From: an uncultured Treponema sp. | GTDB lineage: Bacteria > Spirochaetota > Spirochaetia > Treponematales > Treponemataceae | Direction: 5' to 3' | NCBI GenBank assembly: GCA_937877535.1 | Contig: CALFJF010000066.1 | Span: 1 to 31,459, forward strand | DNA: 31,459 nucleotides | Shown: positions 15,787 through 23,857 of the stretch, piece after piece | How the letters are laid out: each line of letters opens with the position of its first letter | How positions within the stretch are numbered: the first letter of the stretch is position 1 | Translations under genes and position numbers: made by a program | Notes under the pieces: model-generated | Database searches by the model: none | Seen by the model: only the letters and a program-made list of their open reading frames with translations | Told to the model about the DNA's origin: nothing

Positions 15787-16291
15787 GGATTACTTCCTTT
15801 AATCGAAGCAGTGCAACCGCTTTTTCCGTGTGAAACGAATATTGCATGGAAAGTTCTTTGTAGGTCATACGCTTTTTAAGCATTTCAAGGTCGATAAATT
15901 TCTGCTCGTACTGCTGGAACAGCACCGCCATTGCATCATTCGCAACAGGTCCGTGCACGATGTCATATTTACAATCGTGGTTACAAAGCGGATTGCGTAA
16001 ATCGGAAAAATACCTGTTACGATTGTTCATCACGAACAAAGCCCATTCTTCTGTGGGAATCATGGAAAAGTCCTTGATGTGCAAATCCGCATGACTCAGA
16101 AAATCATCATTGATTTCGTAAAGATTCAGAACTGGGCTTCCGCCTTTTATCCGAGTGGTGCGTTTCGCCATATTTTCCGCCTGAACTCGAATGTTGGTCA
16201 GATAAAATCCTTTTCCAAAGTCGCGGAATGGCTTGCACAGTTTCAAATTGATTTCTGTAACCTCACTATTACTTCCGTGATACAAAATCAT
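15779..16291 (-). CDS. DUF3990 family, ADP-ribosyltransferase-like protein
   Basis: The 170-residue protein matches the DUF3990 family, which belongs to the ADP-ribosyltransferase-like superfamily. Visible landmarks are LYHGSN with His5, the second motif DFGKGFYLTN with Tyr30, then QAENMA, YDIVHGPVANDA (109-120) and the C-terminal QYSFHTEKAVALL (150-162). His and Tyr at the first two positions fit NAD-binding residues of the H-Y-E type; the Gln150 region is a candidate third position. It may modify a protein, nucleic acid or small molecule, and could be a toxin, but this is inferred. The ATG overlaps the DUF3791 stop by 4 bases, with GGGGGAA upstream. Confidence 0.85.
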   Translation of the reverse strand: MILYHGSNSEVTEINLKLCKPFRDFGKGFYLTNIRVQAENMAKRTTRIKGGSPVLNLYEINDDFLSHADLHIKDFSMIPTEEWALFVMNNRNRYFSDLRNPLCNHDCKYDIVHGPVANDAMAVLFQQYEQKFIDLEMLKKRMTYKELSMQYSFHTEKAVALLRLKEVIHG

Positions 16292-16518
16292 AGAGTTCCC
16301 CCGTTTTGACGGCAGATTTCCGCCATGTCCTCAACGGCATCGTCGAGCGAAAGCGTGTGCTCACTGTCATAATACTCTTTCAAAAATGCGATTGCCTTGT
16401 TTTTGTAAAGGTAGGAGAAAGCGTCTTTTTTTGAGAGCCTATGTGCCGTAGCAAAACTGCTCACACAGGCAACGGTGTAGGAGATTTTATTTGCTGAAAT
16501 TCTGTCCACGATTTGCAT
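16288..16518 (-). CDS. DUF3791-like small protein
   Basis: This 76-residue protein resembles the DUF3791 family, small helical proteins commonly encoded next to DUF3990 genes. The characteristic C-terminal half is present: FLKEYYDSEHTLSLDDAVED followed by ICRQNGGTL. The ATG at 16518 is chosen over an in-frame ATG at 16545 because AGGAGT lies 6 bases upstream. It is the first gene of the overlapping set that continues with DUF3990, a small acidic protein and LysR. Its biochemical role is not known to me; partner or antitoxin of the DUF3990 protein is the simplest inference. Confidence 0.8.
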   Translation of the reverse strand: MQIVDRISANKISYTVACVSSFATAHRLSKKDAFSYLYKNKAIAFLKEYYDSEHTLSLDDAVEDMAEICRQNGGTL

Positions 16519-16667
16519 AGTCGTACTCCTATTCGAGTTTTTCATAATACGCCTTTATTTTAGCCGCTTCGAGCGTTTTTGCGACGGCAAGCATAAGGAT
16601 AAGATAGCATAGTTTTCACGAATTTTGAAGTGCAAGAATCATAATCATAGCCTAAACCTATCGCAAA

Positions 16668-16713
16668 GTGCATAGAAATAGTATTTTTCATGCACAGTGG
16701 CTTTTGATATACT
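16668..16713 (+). promoter_or_regulatory. metE promoter with overlapping inverted repeat
   Basis: A -35 TTTTCA at 16685-16690, a 17-base spacer and a -10 TATACT at 16708-16713, 34 bases before the metE start. GTGCAT at 16668-16673 and ATGCAC at 16690-16695 form an inverted repeat across the -35, a possible operator. I saw no S-box or other riboswitch architecture in the short leader. Confidence 0.45.
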
Positions 16714-16747
16714 GCGCTTAGAATTTTACAAAACAGGTAGGTATTGT

Positions 16748-19012
16748 ATGAAGACGGCAACCATCGGATTTCCGCGGATTGGAAAAAAGCGCGAGTTGAA
16801 ATTTGCAAGCGAGCAATTCTTTAAGGGCGAATTGACGGCGGAGGAACTAGAGCGCACGGCGGCGCAAAGCCGCGCGTATGGCTGGAAAAAGCAGCGCGAG
16901 GCGGGAATCGATTTTATTCCGTCGAACGATTTTTCGTTTTACGACAACATGCTTGACACGGCGTTCTTGCTTGGCGCAGTGCCCGCGCGCTACACGGATT
17001 TGGGGCTTTCCGCGCTCGAAACGTATTTTGCCGCCGCGCACGGCTATCAGGGCGCGGCGGGCGACGTGAAGGCGCTCCCGATGAAAAAGTGGTTCAACAC
17101 GAACTATCACTATCTTGTACCCGAAATTTCGGACGATACAAAAATTGCGCTCTGCGAGGAAAACAAGCCGCTTTTTGAATTCAACGAGGCAAAGCGGCTC
17201 GGAATCCAGACCGTGCCGAGCGTCATCGGCGCGTACACGTTTTTGCGCCTTGCCACCTACACGGGCAAAAAGCGGGCGGCGGATTTTGCAGCAGCAACTA
17301 CGGCGGCGTACATCGCGCTAGCGGAAAAACTCAGCAAAGCGGGTGCGGAATGGGTCAGTTTTGCAGAGCCTGCGCTCGTGCTCGATGTGTCGGCGGAGGA
17401 AAAATTGCTTTTTTCTTCCATATATAAGGCGATTGTTTCAGAAATCCACGCGCACACGAATCTTAAAATCATTGTGCAAACGTATTTTGGCGACATTCGC
17501 GACGTGTACGAGGAAGTGTGCGAACTCGGTTTTGACGCAATCGCCCTCGATTTTGTTGAGGGCAAGAAGTCGCTGGAACTGGTGCAGTCGGGATTCCATG
17601 CGGACACGATGCTGTTTGCGGGAATTGTGAACGGAAAGAATATCTGGCGCACGAATTACGAAAAACAGAACGCACTCCTTGAAAAAATCAAAGAATCCGT
17701 GCCGCGAGAAAACATCGTCATCGGCGCGTCCTGCTCGCTGCTCCATGTGCCGTACACGGTCGCCGCCGAGGAAAAACTTTCCGCTGACATCACCAAGCAC
17801 TTTGCCTTTGCGGAAGAAAAACTCTCGGAACTGCGAGACCTTGCCACGGCTGACGACGCGGCATTATCCGAAAACAAAAAACTTTTTGCCACCGAGCGCG
17901 TGTACAAAACGCCCGCCGTGCAAAACGCGCTTTCCGCGCTCACTGATTCTGACTTTGTGCGCACACCCGCGTTTTCCGAGCGCGAAAAAATCCAGCGGGA
18001 GCACTTCAAGCTGCCGATTCTTCCAACAACCACCATCGGCTCGTTCCCACAGACACAGGAAATCCGCGCAAACCGCGCCGCATACCGCGCAGGCAAAATC
18101 AGCAAGGCGCAGTACGACGAGTTCAACAAGAAAAAAATCGCCGAGTGCATTGCGCTACAGGAGGAAATCGGGCTTGACGTGCTTGTTCACGGCGAGTTTG
18201 AGCGCACCGACATGGTGGAATATTTTGGTGCGCAGTTGTACGGCTACATTTTTACGCAGAACGCGTGGGTGCAGAGTTACGGCACGAGATGCGTAAAGCC
18301 GCCGATTATTTGGAGCGACGTTGCCCGCCGTTCTCCGATGACGGTTGCCTGGTCGGTGTATGCGCAGAACCGCACAAAAAAGCCCGTCAAGGGAATGTTG
18401 ACGGGCCCTGTAACGATTTTGAACTGGAGTTTTCCGCGCGAGGACATTCCGCTCAAAGAGCAGGCGTTCCAAATCGGAATCGCAATCCGCGAGGAAGTGC
18501 TTGACTTGGAGAAAAACGGAATCAAAATCATTCAGATTGACGAAGCCGCGCTCCGCGAAAAGCTCCCACTGCGAAAAAGCGACTGGCACACGGAATACTT
18601 GGACTGGGCGATTCCCGCGTTCCGCCTTGTGCACGCAAAGGTCAGAGCCGAAACGCAAATCCACACGCACATGTGCTACAGCGAATTCGGCGACATTATC
18701 CGCGACATTGACGAGATGGACGCCGATGTGATTACGTTTGAAGCGAGCCGAAGCGACCTTACGATTTTGGACGCGCTCAACGCGGCGGATTTCCGCACGC
18801 AAGTTGGTCCCGGCGTATACGACATTCATTCTCCGCGCGTTCCGAGCGTAGAAGAAATCTGCGCCGCGCTCAAAAAAATGCTTGCAAAAGTGCGCCGCGA
18901 AAAACTATGGGTGAACCCAGACTGCGGCTTAAAGACGCGCGGCGAAGCAGAAACCAAGGCGAGCCTTGTGAACTTGGTGGAAGCGGCAAAAAAAGTGCGG
19001 GCGGAGGCGTAA
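16748..19012 (+). CDS. metE: Cobalamin-independent methionine synthase
   Basis: MetE transfers a methyl group from 5-methyltetrahydropteroyl-polyglutamate to homocysteine, the last step of methionine synthesis, in the cytoplasm. The 754-residue length is standard. The N-terminal domain begins with TATIGFPRIGKKRELK, the family's opening motif. The C-terminal catalytic domain has TTTIGSFPQT, and the zinc ligands appear in HTHMCYSEFGD (His and Cys), a downstream Glu in ITFEASRSD and the Cys of WVNPDCGLKTR. The ATG at 16748 gives the family N-terminus; upstream AGGTAGG is an acceptable ribosome-binding site. It is monocistronic as far as I can see, and repeat DNA begins at its stop codon. Confidence 0.97.
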   Translation: MKTATIGFPRIGKKRELKFASEQFFKGELTAEELERTAAQSRAYGWKKQREAGIDFIPSNDFSFYDNMLDTAFLLGAVPARYTDLGLSALETYFAAAHGYQGAAGDVKALPMKKWFNTNYHYLVPEISDDTKIALCEENKPLFEFNEAKRLGIQTVPSVIGAYTFLRLATYTGKKRAADFAAATTAAYIALAEKLSKAGAEWVSFAEPALVLDVSAEEKLLFSSIYKAIVSEIHAHTNLKIIVQTYFGDIRDVYEEVCELGFDAIALDFVEGKKSLELVQSGFHADTMLFAGIVNGKNIWRTNYEKQNALLEKIKESVPRENIVIGASCSLLHVPYTVAAEEKLSADITKHFAFAEEKLSELRDLATADDAALSENKKLFATERVYKTPAVQNALSALTDSDFVRTPAFSEREKIQREHFKLPILPTTTIGSFPQTQEIRANRAAYRAGKISKAQYDEFNKKKIAECIALQEEIGLDVLVHGEFERTDMVEYFGAQLYGYIFTQNAWVQSYGTRCVKPPIIWSDVARRSPMTVAWSVYAQNRTKKPVKGMLTGPVTILNWSFPREDIPLKEQAFQIGIAIREEVLDLEKNGIKIIQIDEAALREKLPLRKSDWHTEYLDWAIPAFRLVHAKVRAETQIHTHMCYSEFGDIIRDIDEMDADVITFEASRSDLTILDALNAADFRTQVGPGVYDIHSPRVPSVEEICAALKKMLAKVRREKLWVNPDCGLKTRGEAETKASLVNLVEAAKKVRAEA

Positions 19013-19053
19013 GTGTGCGCTCATTGAGCGTAAGCGTGCGCCCATTGAGCGTA
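19012..19053 (+). repeat. 21-bp tandem duplication at the metE stop codon
   Basis: Two adjacent 21-base copies, 19012-19032 and 19033-19053, differ at two positions (AGTGTGCGCTC versus AGCGTGCGCCC, both then ATTGAGCGTA). The first copy begins on the last base of the metE stop codon. The second runs into direct-repeat copy A. Confidence 0.75.
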
Positions 19054-19150
19054 GTCGAAATGAGCGCGCAAACTGAAAAAACTGCGTGCGCTTCGACTTC
19101 GCTCAACGCACGGGCGCGCGGAAACTGTGTGAATCACGTTACCGAGAATC
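19043..19150 (+). repeat. Direct-repeat copy A upstream of chemotaxis gene
   Basis: About 108 bases that recur almost unchanged at 21442-21548 in the same orientation, roughly 93 percent identical by eye. Inside are two hairpin units of the TTGAGC/TCGAA family, CATTGAGCGTAGTCGAAATG and GTGCGCTTCGACTTCGCTC, in opposite orientation, then a tail reading GGAAACTGTGTGAATCACG. In this copy only, ACTGTGTG (19124-19131) has a partner CACACAGT at 19172-19179. Confidence 0.85.
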
Positions 19151-19267
19151 CAGCATAAAAAACGCAGTTCCCACACAGTGCCGGGGGCGCACCCACCAGT
19201 CGCCCATGTTCCGCCGGGCGTGGCGGGATTCCGTATGCGGGGTTATGAATGTAATAATCAAAATCTA

Positions 19268-19297
19268 TTGGACAGTGGCGCGGGTTTCTCCTATAGT
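19268..19297 (+). promoter_or_regulatory. Promoter for chemotaxis gene at 19338
   Basis: A -35 TTGGAC at 19268-19273, an 18-base spacer and a -10 TATAGT at 19292-19297. The ribosome-binding site GGAGG at 19328-19332 and the ATG at 19338 follow at normal distances. Confidence 0.6.
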
Positions 19298-19337
19298 GGA
19301 CAATGATTTATCGTTTTATACAGCAGCGGAGGTATAC

Positions 19338-21425
19338 ATGGCTGGGAAATTCCTGCGGAAAAGGGGCCTGAGCTTTCAGGTCGTCGTGAGCATTGTGGCT
19401 CTGGTGTCCGCAATCAGCATAGTGCTTACGGCGTTCGGATTCCTTTCGTTCTCGCGCTCGCACGAGCAGCAGGTTATCAGCATGATGAAAAAGAACGGCG
19501 TGAGCGCGGGGAAGCTCGTCGACATGCAGATAGCCACGTACATAAAGCAGGTGGAGGACATTGCCCAGCGCGACGACATCCGCTCGATGGACTTTGACGT
19601 GCAGCAGCCGATTCTTGCCGAGGAGGCGAAGCGAATCGGATTCGAGCGGTTCCAGATTGGCTACGCGGACGGCAACGTGAAGAGCACCACGGGCCACGGC
19701 GGGTTTGCGGGCGACCGCCCGTTCTTCCAGAGCGCGATGGCGGGCGTCTCCAACATTTCGGACGTGCTGTTCGCGCGCATCGACCTAAAGATGGTCATCG
19801 TCGTTTCCGCGCCGATTTACGACGAGAGCCGCCGCGTGGTCGGAATCCTCTCGGGAGTCACGTCTTCGTCGCGGCTCAACGAGATTGTGGAGTCGGTGGA
19901 CCTGGACTACACGGGGCACTGCTTCATCATCAACAAGGCGGGCGCAAAGATGGCGGGAATCGACTACACGGGAATCGAGACTCTCGACAACGACCTTGAG
20001 AAGGAGGACACGGGCGCAATCGCGGGGCTGGTCGCCGTTGAGCGGAAGATGGTGGGCGGCGGAAGCGGAATCGACACGTTTGTGCAGGACGGCAGGAACT
20101 ACTACTGCGCCTGGACGCCAATCAACGGCGGGGAATGGGTGCTCGGCGTGGTGCAGGACAAGGACGAGGCGCACGCCGTGCTTCGCTCGATGCTCGTGCG
20201 GATGATGCTGTTCGCGCTCGCGTTCGTCATCGTGGGGATTGCGTGCGGCGCGTTCATCACCCGCGCGCTCAAGCCGCTCCGCACAGTGCGCGACAACATT
20301 CAGGAAATTGCGTCGGGCAAGGCTGACTTGACCAAGCGGATTAACGTGAAGACCCGCAACGAAATCGGCGAGGTGGTGGCGGGATTCAATGCGTTCAGCG
20401 AAAAATTGCAGAACATCATCGGCGTGATGAAGCACTCGAAGGACGAACTTTTGCGCGCGGGAACCGACCTCAAGGCAAGCACGCAGGACACGAGTGCGTC
20501 AATCACCGAGATTATCAGCACGATTTCGCGCCTGGGCGAGAACATCGCCACGCAGGGCGGGAGCGTGCAGCAGACGGCGGGCGTGGTCAACCAGATTATA
20601 GAAAATATCCGCGCGCTCGAAACAATGGTGGAAACGCAAGCAAGCGGCGTGGCGCAGGCGTCGAGCGCGGTTGAGCAGATGATTGGGAACATTTCGTCGG
20701 TGAACGGCTCGGTTGACAAAATGGCGAAGTCGTTTTCGTTGCTTGCGGCGGACGCCCAGACAGGCGCACAGACGCAGACGCAGCTCCGCGAGCAGGTGAG
20801 CAGGATTGAGGCGCAGTCAAAGCTTTTGAACGAGGCGAACAAGACAATCGCAAACATCGCAAGCCAGACGAACTTGCTCGCCATGAACGCGGCGATTGAG
20901 GCGGCACACGCGGGCGACGCGGGCAAAGGCTTTGCCGTGGTCGCGGACGAAATCCGAAAGCTCTCCGAAACGTCAAGCGCGCAGTCAAAGACAATCGGCG
21001 ACCAGCTCAAGGGAATCCAGAACACGATAAACACCGTCGTGCTTTCGGCACAGCGGGGCGTGCAAGGCTACACGAACCTTGCGGGCAAAATCCACGAAAC
21101 GGACGAATTGGTGCGGCAGATAAAGGCCGCCATGGAAGAGCAGAACGAAGGGAGCAAGCAGATTATCGGCACGCTCCGCGCCATGAACGACAGCACGGGC
21201 GAAGTGCGGAGTGCCTCACGCAAAATGGCGGAAGGCAGCCAGTCAATCCTGCGGGAAGTGCACGCGCTGCAGGACGCAACCACGGGCATGAAGCAGGGCA
21301 TGGACGAAATGGCGGCGGGCGCGCGCAAAATCAACGAAACGGGCACGGCGCTTTCCGAAATTTCCGCAGAAATGGAAGCATCAATCAACGGAATCGGGAA
21401 TCAGGTAGACCAGTTTACCGTGTAG
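19338..21425 (+). CDS. Methyl-accepting chemotaxis protein with Cache sensor
   Basis: The 695-residue receptor senses an extracellular ligand and controls CheA. It has a first membrane helix (about 13-38), a periplasmic Cache-type domain (about 40-280, with RPFFQSAMAG and TGHCFIINKAGAKMA), a second helix (about 284-306), HAMP (about 307-360) and a coiled-coil signalling domain. The hairpin tip reads NLLAMNAAIEAAHAGDAGKG, with FAVVADEIRKL after it (about 510-543); His replaces the more usual Arg in EAARAGE. There is no C-terminal pentapeptide for tethered CheR. The ATG at 19338 follows GGAGG. Its DNA looks noticeably richer in G+C than the rnf or ribonuclease regions (no count made), and it lies between two direct repeats, so it may have moved or been exchanged as a unit. 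Confidence 0.94.
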   Translation: MAGKFLRKRGLSFQVVVSIVALVSAISIVLTAFGFLSFSRSHEQQVISMMKKNGVSAGKLVDMQIATYIKQVEDIAQRDDIRSMDFDVQQPILAEEAKRIGFERFQIGYADGNVKSTTGHGGFAGDRPFFQSAMAGVSNISDVLFARIDLKMVIVVSAPIYDESRRVVGILSGVTSSSRLNEIVESVDLDYTGHCFIINKAGAKMAGIDYTGIETLDNDLEKEDTGAIAGLVAVERKMVGGGSGIDTFVQDGRNYYCAWTPINGGEWVLGVVQDKDEAHAVLRSMLVRMMLFALAFVIVGIACGAFITRALKPLRTVRDNIQEIASGKADLTKRINVKTRNEIGEVVAGFNAFSEKLQNIIGVMKHSKDELLRAGTDLKASTQDTSASITEIISTISRLGENIATQGGSVQQTAGVVNQIIENIRALETMVETQASGVAQASSAVEQMIGNISSVNGSVDKMAKSFSLLAADAQTGAQTQTQLREQVSRIEAQSKLLNEANKTIANIASQTNLLAMNAAIEAAHAGDAGKGFAVVADEIRKLSETSSAQSKTIGDQLKGIQNTINTVVLSAQRGVQGYTNLAGKIHETDELVRQIKAAMEEQNEGSKQIIGTLRAMNDSTGEVRSASRKMAEGSQSILREVHALQDATTGMKQGMDEMAAGARKINETGTALSEISAEMEASINGIGNQVDQFTV

Positions 21426-21441
21426 CCACCGCTCCCGCGCT

Positions 21442-21548
21442 CATTGAGCGTAGTCGAAATGAGAGCGCAAACTGAAAACCGCGTGCGCTTCGACTTCGCT
21501 CAACACACGGGGCGCGCGGAAACTGTGTGAATCACGTTACCGGAAATC
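21442..21548 (+). repeat. Direct-repeat copy B downstream of chemotaxis gene
   Basis: Same orientation as copy A at 19043-19150, with about half a dozen differences. It begins 16 bases after the receptor stop codon. It has the same two inverted TTGAGC/TCGAA units and the same GGAAACTGTGTGAATCACG tail, but not the partner arm CACACAGT seen after copy A. Confidence 0.85.
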
Positions 21549-21561
21549 TGACACAAAAACG

Positions 21562-22446
21562 CTACAACCCAAAATACACTCGTGCGCCCAAAGACGCGCC
21601 GTAAAACGTCTGAAAATGTGTTTTTGTGTCTTCATTTGAAAAATCAAGTGCTTTCCACGAAGCAAAAATCTCGTAGCGATTTATCATAATTCCCACGTGC
21701 AAATCGGACTCAAAAATCTGAAAATCGTGCGGAAAAAACTGGTAGCCGAATTTCCATTCCAAAACAAGCGGTTTTATAGGATACGAGCGAAGCAAAAGCC
21801 CCACAGTAGCTCCGCGCCTAAAGTCGTCAAAATGCTCGCCTTGCCACGCCGTATACTGAACAATGAAATTCGCGCTCAAAATGTTTGTCTGCAAAAGCGA
21901 AACGAGTCCGCCAAGCCGCACATTGTTGCGAAAGCCCTTTTGAGAAAAATCAAAATCGCCATTTTTCGCGTTATACAAAGAAAGATTTTCAAAATACGGT
22001 CCGACATACGGAAACAAAAGCCCTTCAAAGCGCGTTTCGTTTCCAAATCCAAAGCCGTGCAAGTATACTGCGGAAGTGTCGAGCGAAAATCGAGTGCGAT
22101 GATAGCCCGGGTCGGTATAAAAAATGCTCTCGCCAAATGTGCCACGAACGACGTATTTTCCGTCGGCAGCAGAAGCCTCCTCGTCATAAGGATAGTCAAA
22201 AAAGCGAACGGTGTTGAGCCAGTAATACGCCACGCCCACTGAAATGACGCACAGCGCAATAAACGTTGCAAATAAATCATTTGCGGTATCTTCATCTTCG
22301 TTTTTGTCGGACGACGAAAACGAAATCTTTTGAAATCGCTCCGTTTCCAAATTCGAAGACGAAAATACCGATTGAGGAAACGACAAAGCCGACCCGTTCA
22401 TACGAAGAAAAATGAAAATGCACGCAAAAACGAGAATCTTTTTCAT
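21562..22446 (-). CDS. Putative outer-membrane or exported protein, unknown function
   Basis: This 294-residue protein begins with a cleavable-looking signal peptide (KKILVFACIFIFLRMNGSA). A second hydrophobic segment (about 60-78, FATFIALCVISVGVAYYW) follows an acidic stretch. The rest is rich in alternating polar and aromatic residues (for example GLLFPYVGPYFENLSLY and VLEWKFGYQFF) and ends in ARVYFGL, features of a small beta-barrel outer-membrane protein. I recognise no named family. The ATG at 22446 follows GAGGAG by 3 bases; a longer open frame upstream lies inside the aspartate kinase gene and is not used. It is 32 bases downstream of that gene and probably co-transcribed. Confidence 0.75.
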   Translation of the reverse strand: MKKILVFACIFIFLRMNGSALSFPQSVFSSSNLETERFQKISFSSSDKNEDEDTANDLFATFIALCVISVGVAYYWLNTVRFFDYPYDEEASAADGKYVVRGTFGESIFYTDPGYHRTRFSLDTSAVYLHGFGFGNETRFEGLLFPYVGPYFENLSLYNAKNGDFDFSQKGFRNNVRLGGLVSLLQTNILSANFIVQYTAWQGEHFDDFRRGATVGLLLRSYPIKPLVLEWKFGYQFFPHDFQIFESDLHVGIMINRYEIFASWKALDFSNEDTKTHFQTFYGASLGARVYFGL

Positions 22447-22478
22447 ACACTCCTCAAGATTTTGCACAGATTGTATAG

Positions 22479-23801
22479 TTAAAACAACGCCCCGTGCAAA
22501 ATCTTCACCACATCGTTCGCTTGGCTTTCGTCCACGAGCATGGAGATGTTCACCTTGCTCGCGCCTTGCGAAATCATCTGCACATTGATGTTCGATTCGT
22601 GGAGAGCGGTGAATGCGTCTTTTAAAATCGAGCTTGAATGGCTCGCGTCGCAGATAAGCGTGACGATTGCTTTTTCTTTGGTGGCTTTGACCTCGGCAAC
22701 ACGCGCCAAGTCTTCGAGAAGTCCCGCCAAATCCGCCTTCGTGTTCACTGTGAGCGAAACCGAAACTTCGCTTGTCGCAATCACATCGATTGAAATGTTC
22801 CATTTTAAGAATTGGTTGAAAATGTGCGCCAAAAATCCCGCCGCACCCAACATTCGGCTCGACTGAATATCAATCAGCGTGACATTTTTAACGCTCGTAA
22901 TCGCCGTGACTCGCGGAGTTTCCCCGCTGTGCTTTTCGACGATCACCGAGCCTGCACTTTTTATATTGTAGGAATTTTTCACACGCACTGGAGTTCCGGT
23001 CTTTCGGCAGGGAATCATGCTCCTCGGGTGCAAGACCTGACTTCCGAACATGGCGAGTTCCTGCGCCTCCTCATAAGTGACTTCGGGAACAGGGCGAGCC
23101 TCTTTTACGATTCGGGGGTCAGTCGTCAAAATTCCGTCAACATCTTTCCAAGTTTGGATTTCGTCTGCTTTCATCGCCGCGCCAATCATCGTCGCGCTTA
23201 AATCCGAGCCGCCGCGACCGAGCGTGGTGATGATTCCGTTTTTGTCTTTTGCGATAAAGCCCGTGACAATCGGGATTTCGGTCTGTTTTCCGTTTTTGTA
23301 GTCGTTCAAGTGCTTCGGGATATTCTCCCACACCTCATCGAGCAATTCCGCCGCCATATAATTTGAGTCAGAAACAAAACCAATATCCCACGCATCGTAG
23401 AATTTTGCGGAAGTGCCCTGTTTTTGCAGAAAGGCTGCCATCATGCGAACGCTCATGCGCTCGCCGAATGAAACAAGGTAATCGCGCGTGCGTTTGGTGA
23501 GTTCGTGGAGCATGGAAATGCCCGTGAGCAAGAATTTGAGTTCTTCAAGGAGTTCTTTGATTGCAGGGACATTGATTTCCAGTATCCGAGCCGTGTCAAA
23601 ATGCAGTTTTTCAACTTTCGCAATATCAACAGTGCCTTTCACAGCCAAATCAGCCGCGTCAAGCAAGTGGTCAGTGGTATCGCCCATCGCACTCAACACA
23701 ACAACAGGGCGTTCTTCTTTGTAAGCCTGAATAATAGAAGCGACATGGCGGATTCGCTCCGCATTGGCGACAGAAGAGCCGCCGAATTTCATAACTATCA
23801 T
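22479..23801 (-). CDS. lysC: Aspartate kinase
   Basis: Aspartate kinase phosphorylates aspartate at the start of the lysine, threonine and methionine pathways. The 440-residue single-function enzyme has the N-terminal KFGGSSV (5-11), RGGSDLSAT and the DVDGILTTDPR substrate-binding region in the kinase domain, and two C-terminal ACT domains (about 290-440, starting at SRMLGAAGFLAHIF) that usually mediate feedback inhibition. Size and layout resemble the lysine-sensitive AKIII class, but the sensed amino acid cannot be read off. GAGGA precedes the ATG at 23801. It follows the exoribonuclease gene by 56 bases and precedes the exported-protein gene by 32. Confidence 0.93.
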   Translation of the reverse strand: MIVMKFGGSSVANAERIRHVASIIQAYKEERPVVVLSAMGDTTDHLLDAADLAVKGTVDIAKVEKLHFDTARILEINVPAIKELLEELKFLLTGISMLHELTKRTRDYLVSFGERMSVRMMAAFLQKQGTSAKFYDAWDIGFVSDSNYMAAELLDEVWENIPKHLNDYKNGKQTEIPIVTGFIAKDKNGIITTLGRGGSDLSATMIGAAMKADEIQTWKDVDGILTTDPRIVKEARPVPEVTYEEAQELAMFGSQVLHPRSMIPCRKTGTPVRVKNSYNIKSAGSVIVEKHSGETPRVTAITSVKNVTLIDIQSSRMLGAAGFLAHIFNQFLKWNISIDVIATSEVSVSLTVNTKADLAGLLEDLARVAEVKATKEKAIVTLICDASHSSSILKDAFTALHESNINVQMISQGASKVNISMLVDESQANDVVKILHGALF

Positions 23802-23857
23802 TTTTTTTCCTCATTTTTTTGCAAAATGGTACCACAACGAGCGATTTTTTCCGAGTG

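Larger units (their letters stand above)
19013..19337. other. 325-base gene-free stretch between metE and the chemotaxis gene
   Basis: It holds the 21-bp tandem repeat, direct-repeat copy A with its extra inverted arm, a G+C-rich segment (about 19180-19245) in which I see nothing definite, and the promoter at 19268-19297. An open frame running into the receptor gene from 19086 is repeat DNA and is not considered coding. Confidence 0.7.

Noticed and set aside
16519..16747. S-adenosylmethionine or other riboswitch upstream of metE
   Set aside because: The leader after the predicted -10 is only about 30 bases, and I see no S-box core or terminator/antiterminator.
18155..18829. 224-codon minus-strand frame inside metE
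   Set aside because: metE is certain on the plus strand. The long antisense frame is explained by G+C-biased third positions.
19086..19337. N-terminal extension of the first chemotaxis protein by 84 codons
   Set aside because: It would translate repeat DNA and the promoter. The ATG at 19338 has GGAGG and leads straight into the first membrane helix.
19785..20435. 216-codon minus-strand frame inside the first chemotaxis gene
   Set aside because: His/Arg/Ala-rich antisense shadow of a certain gene.
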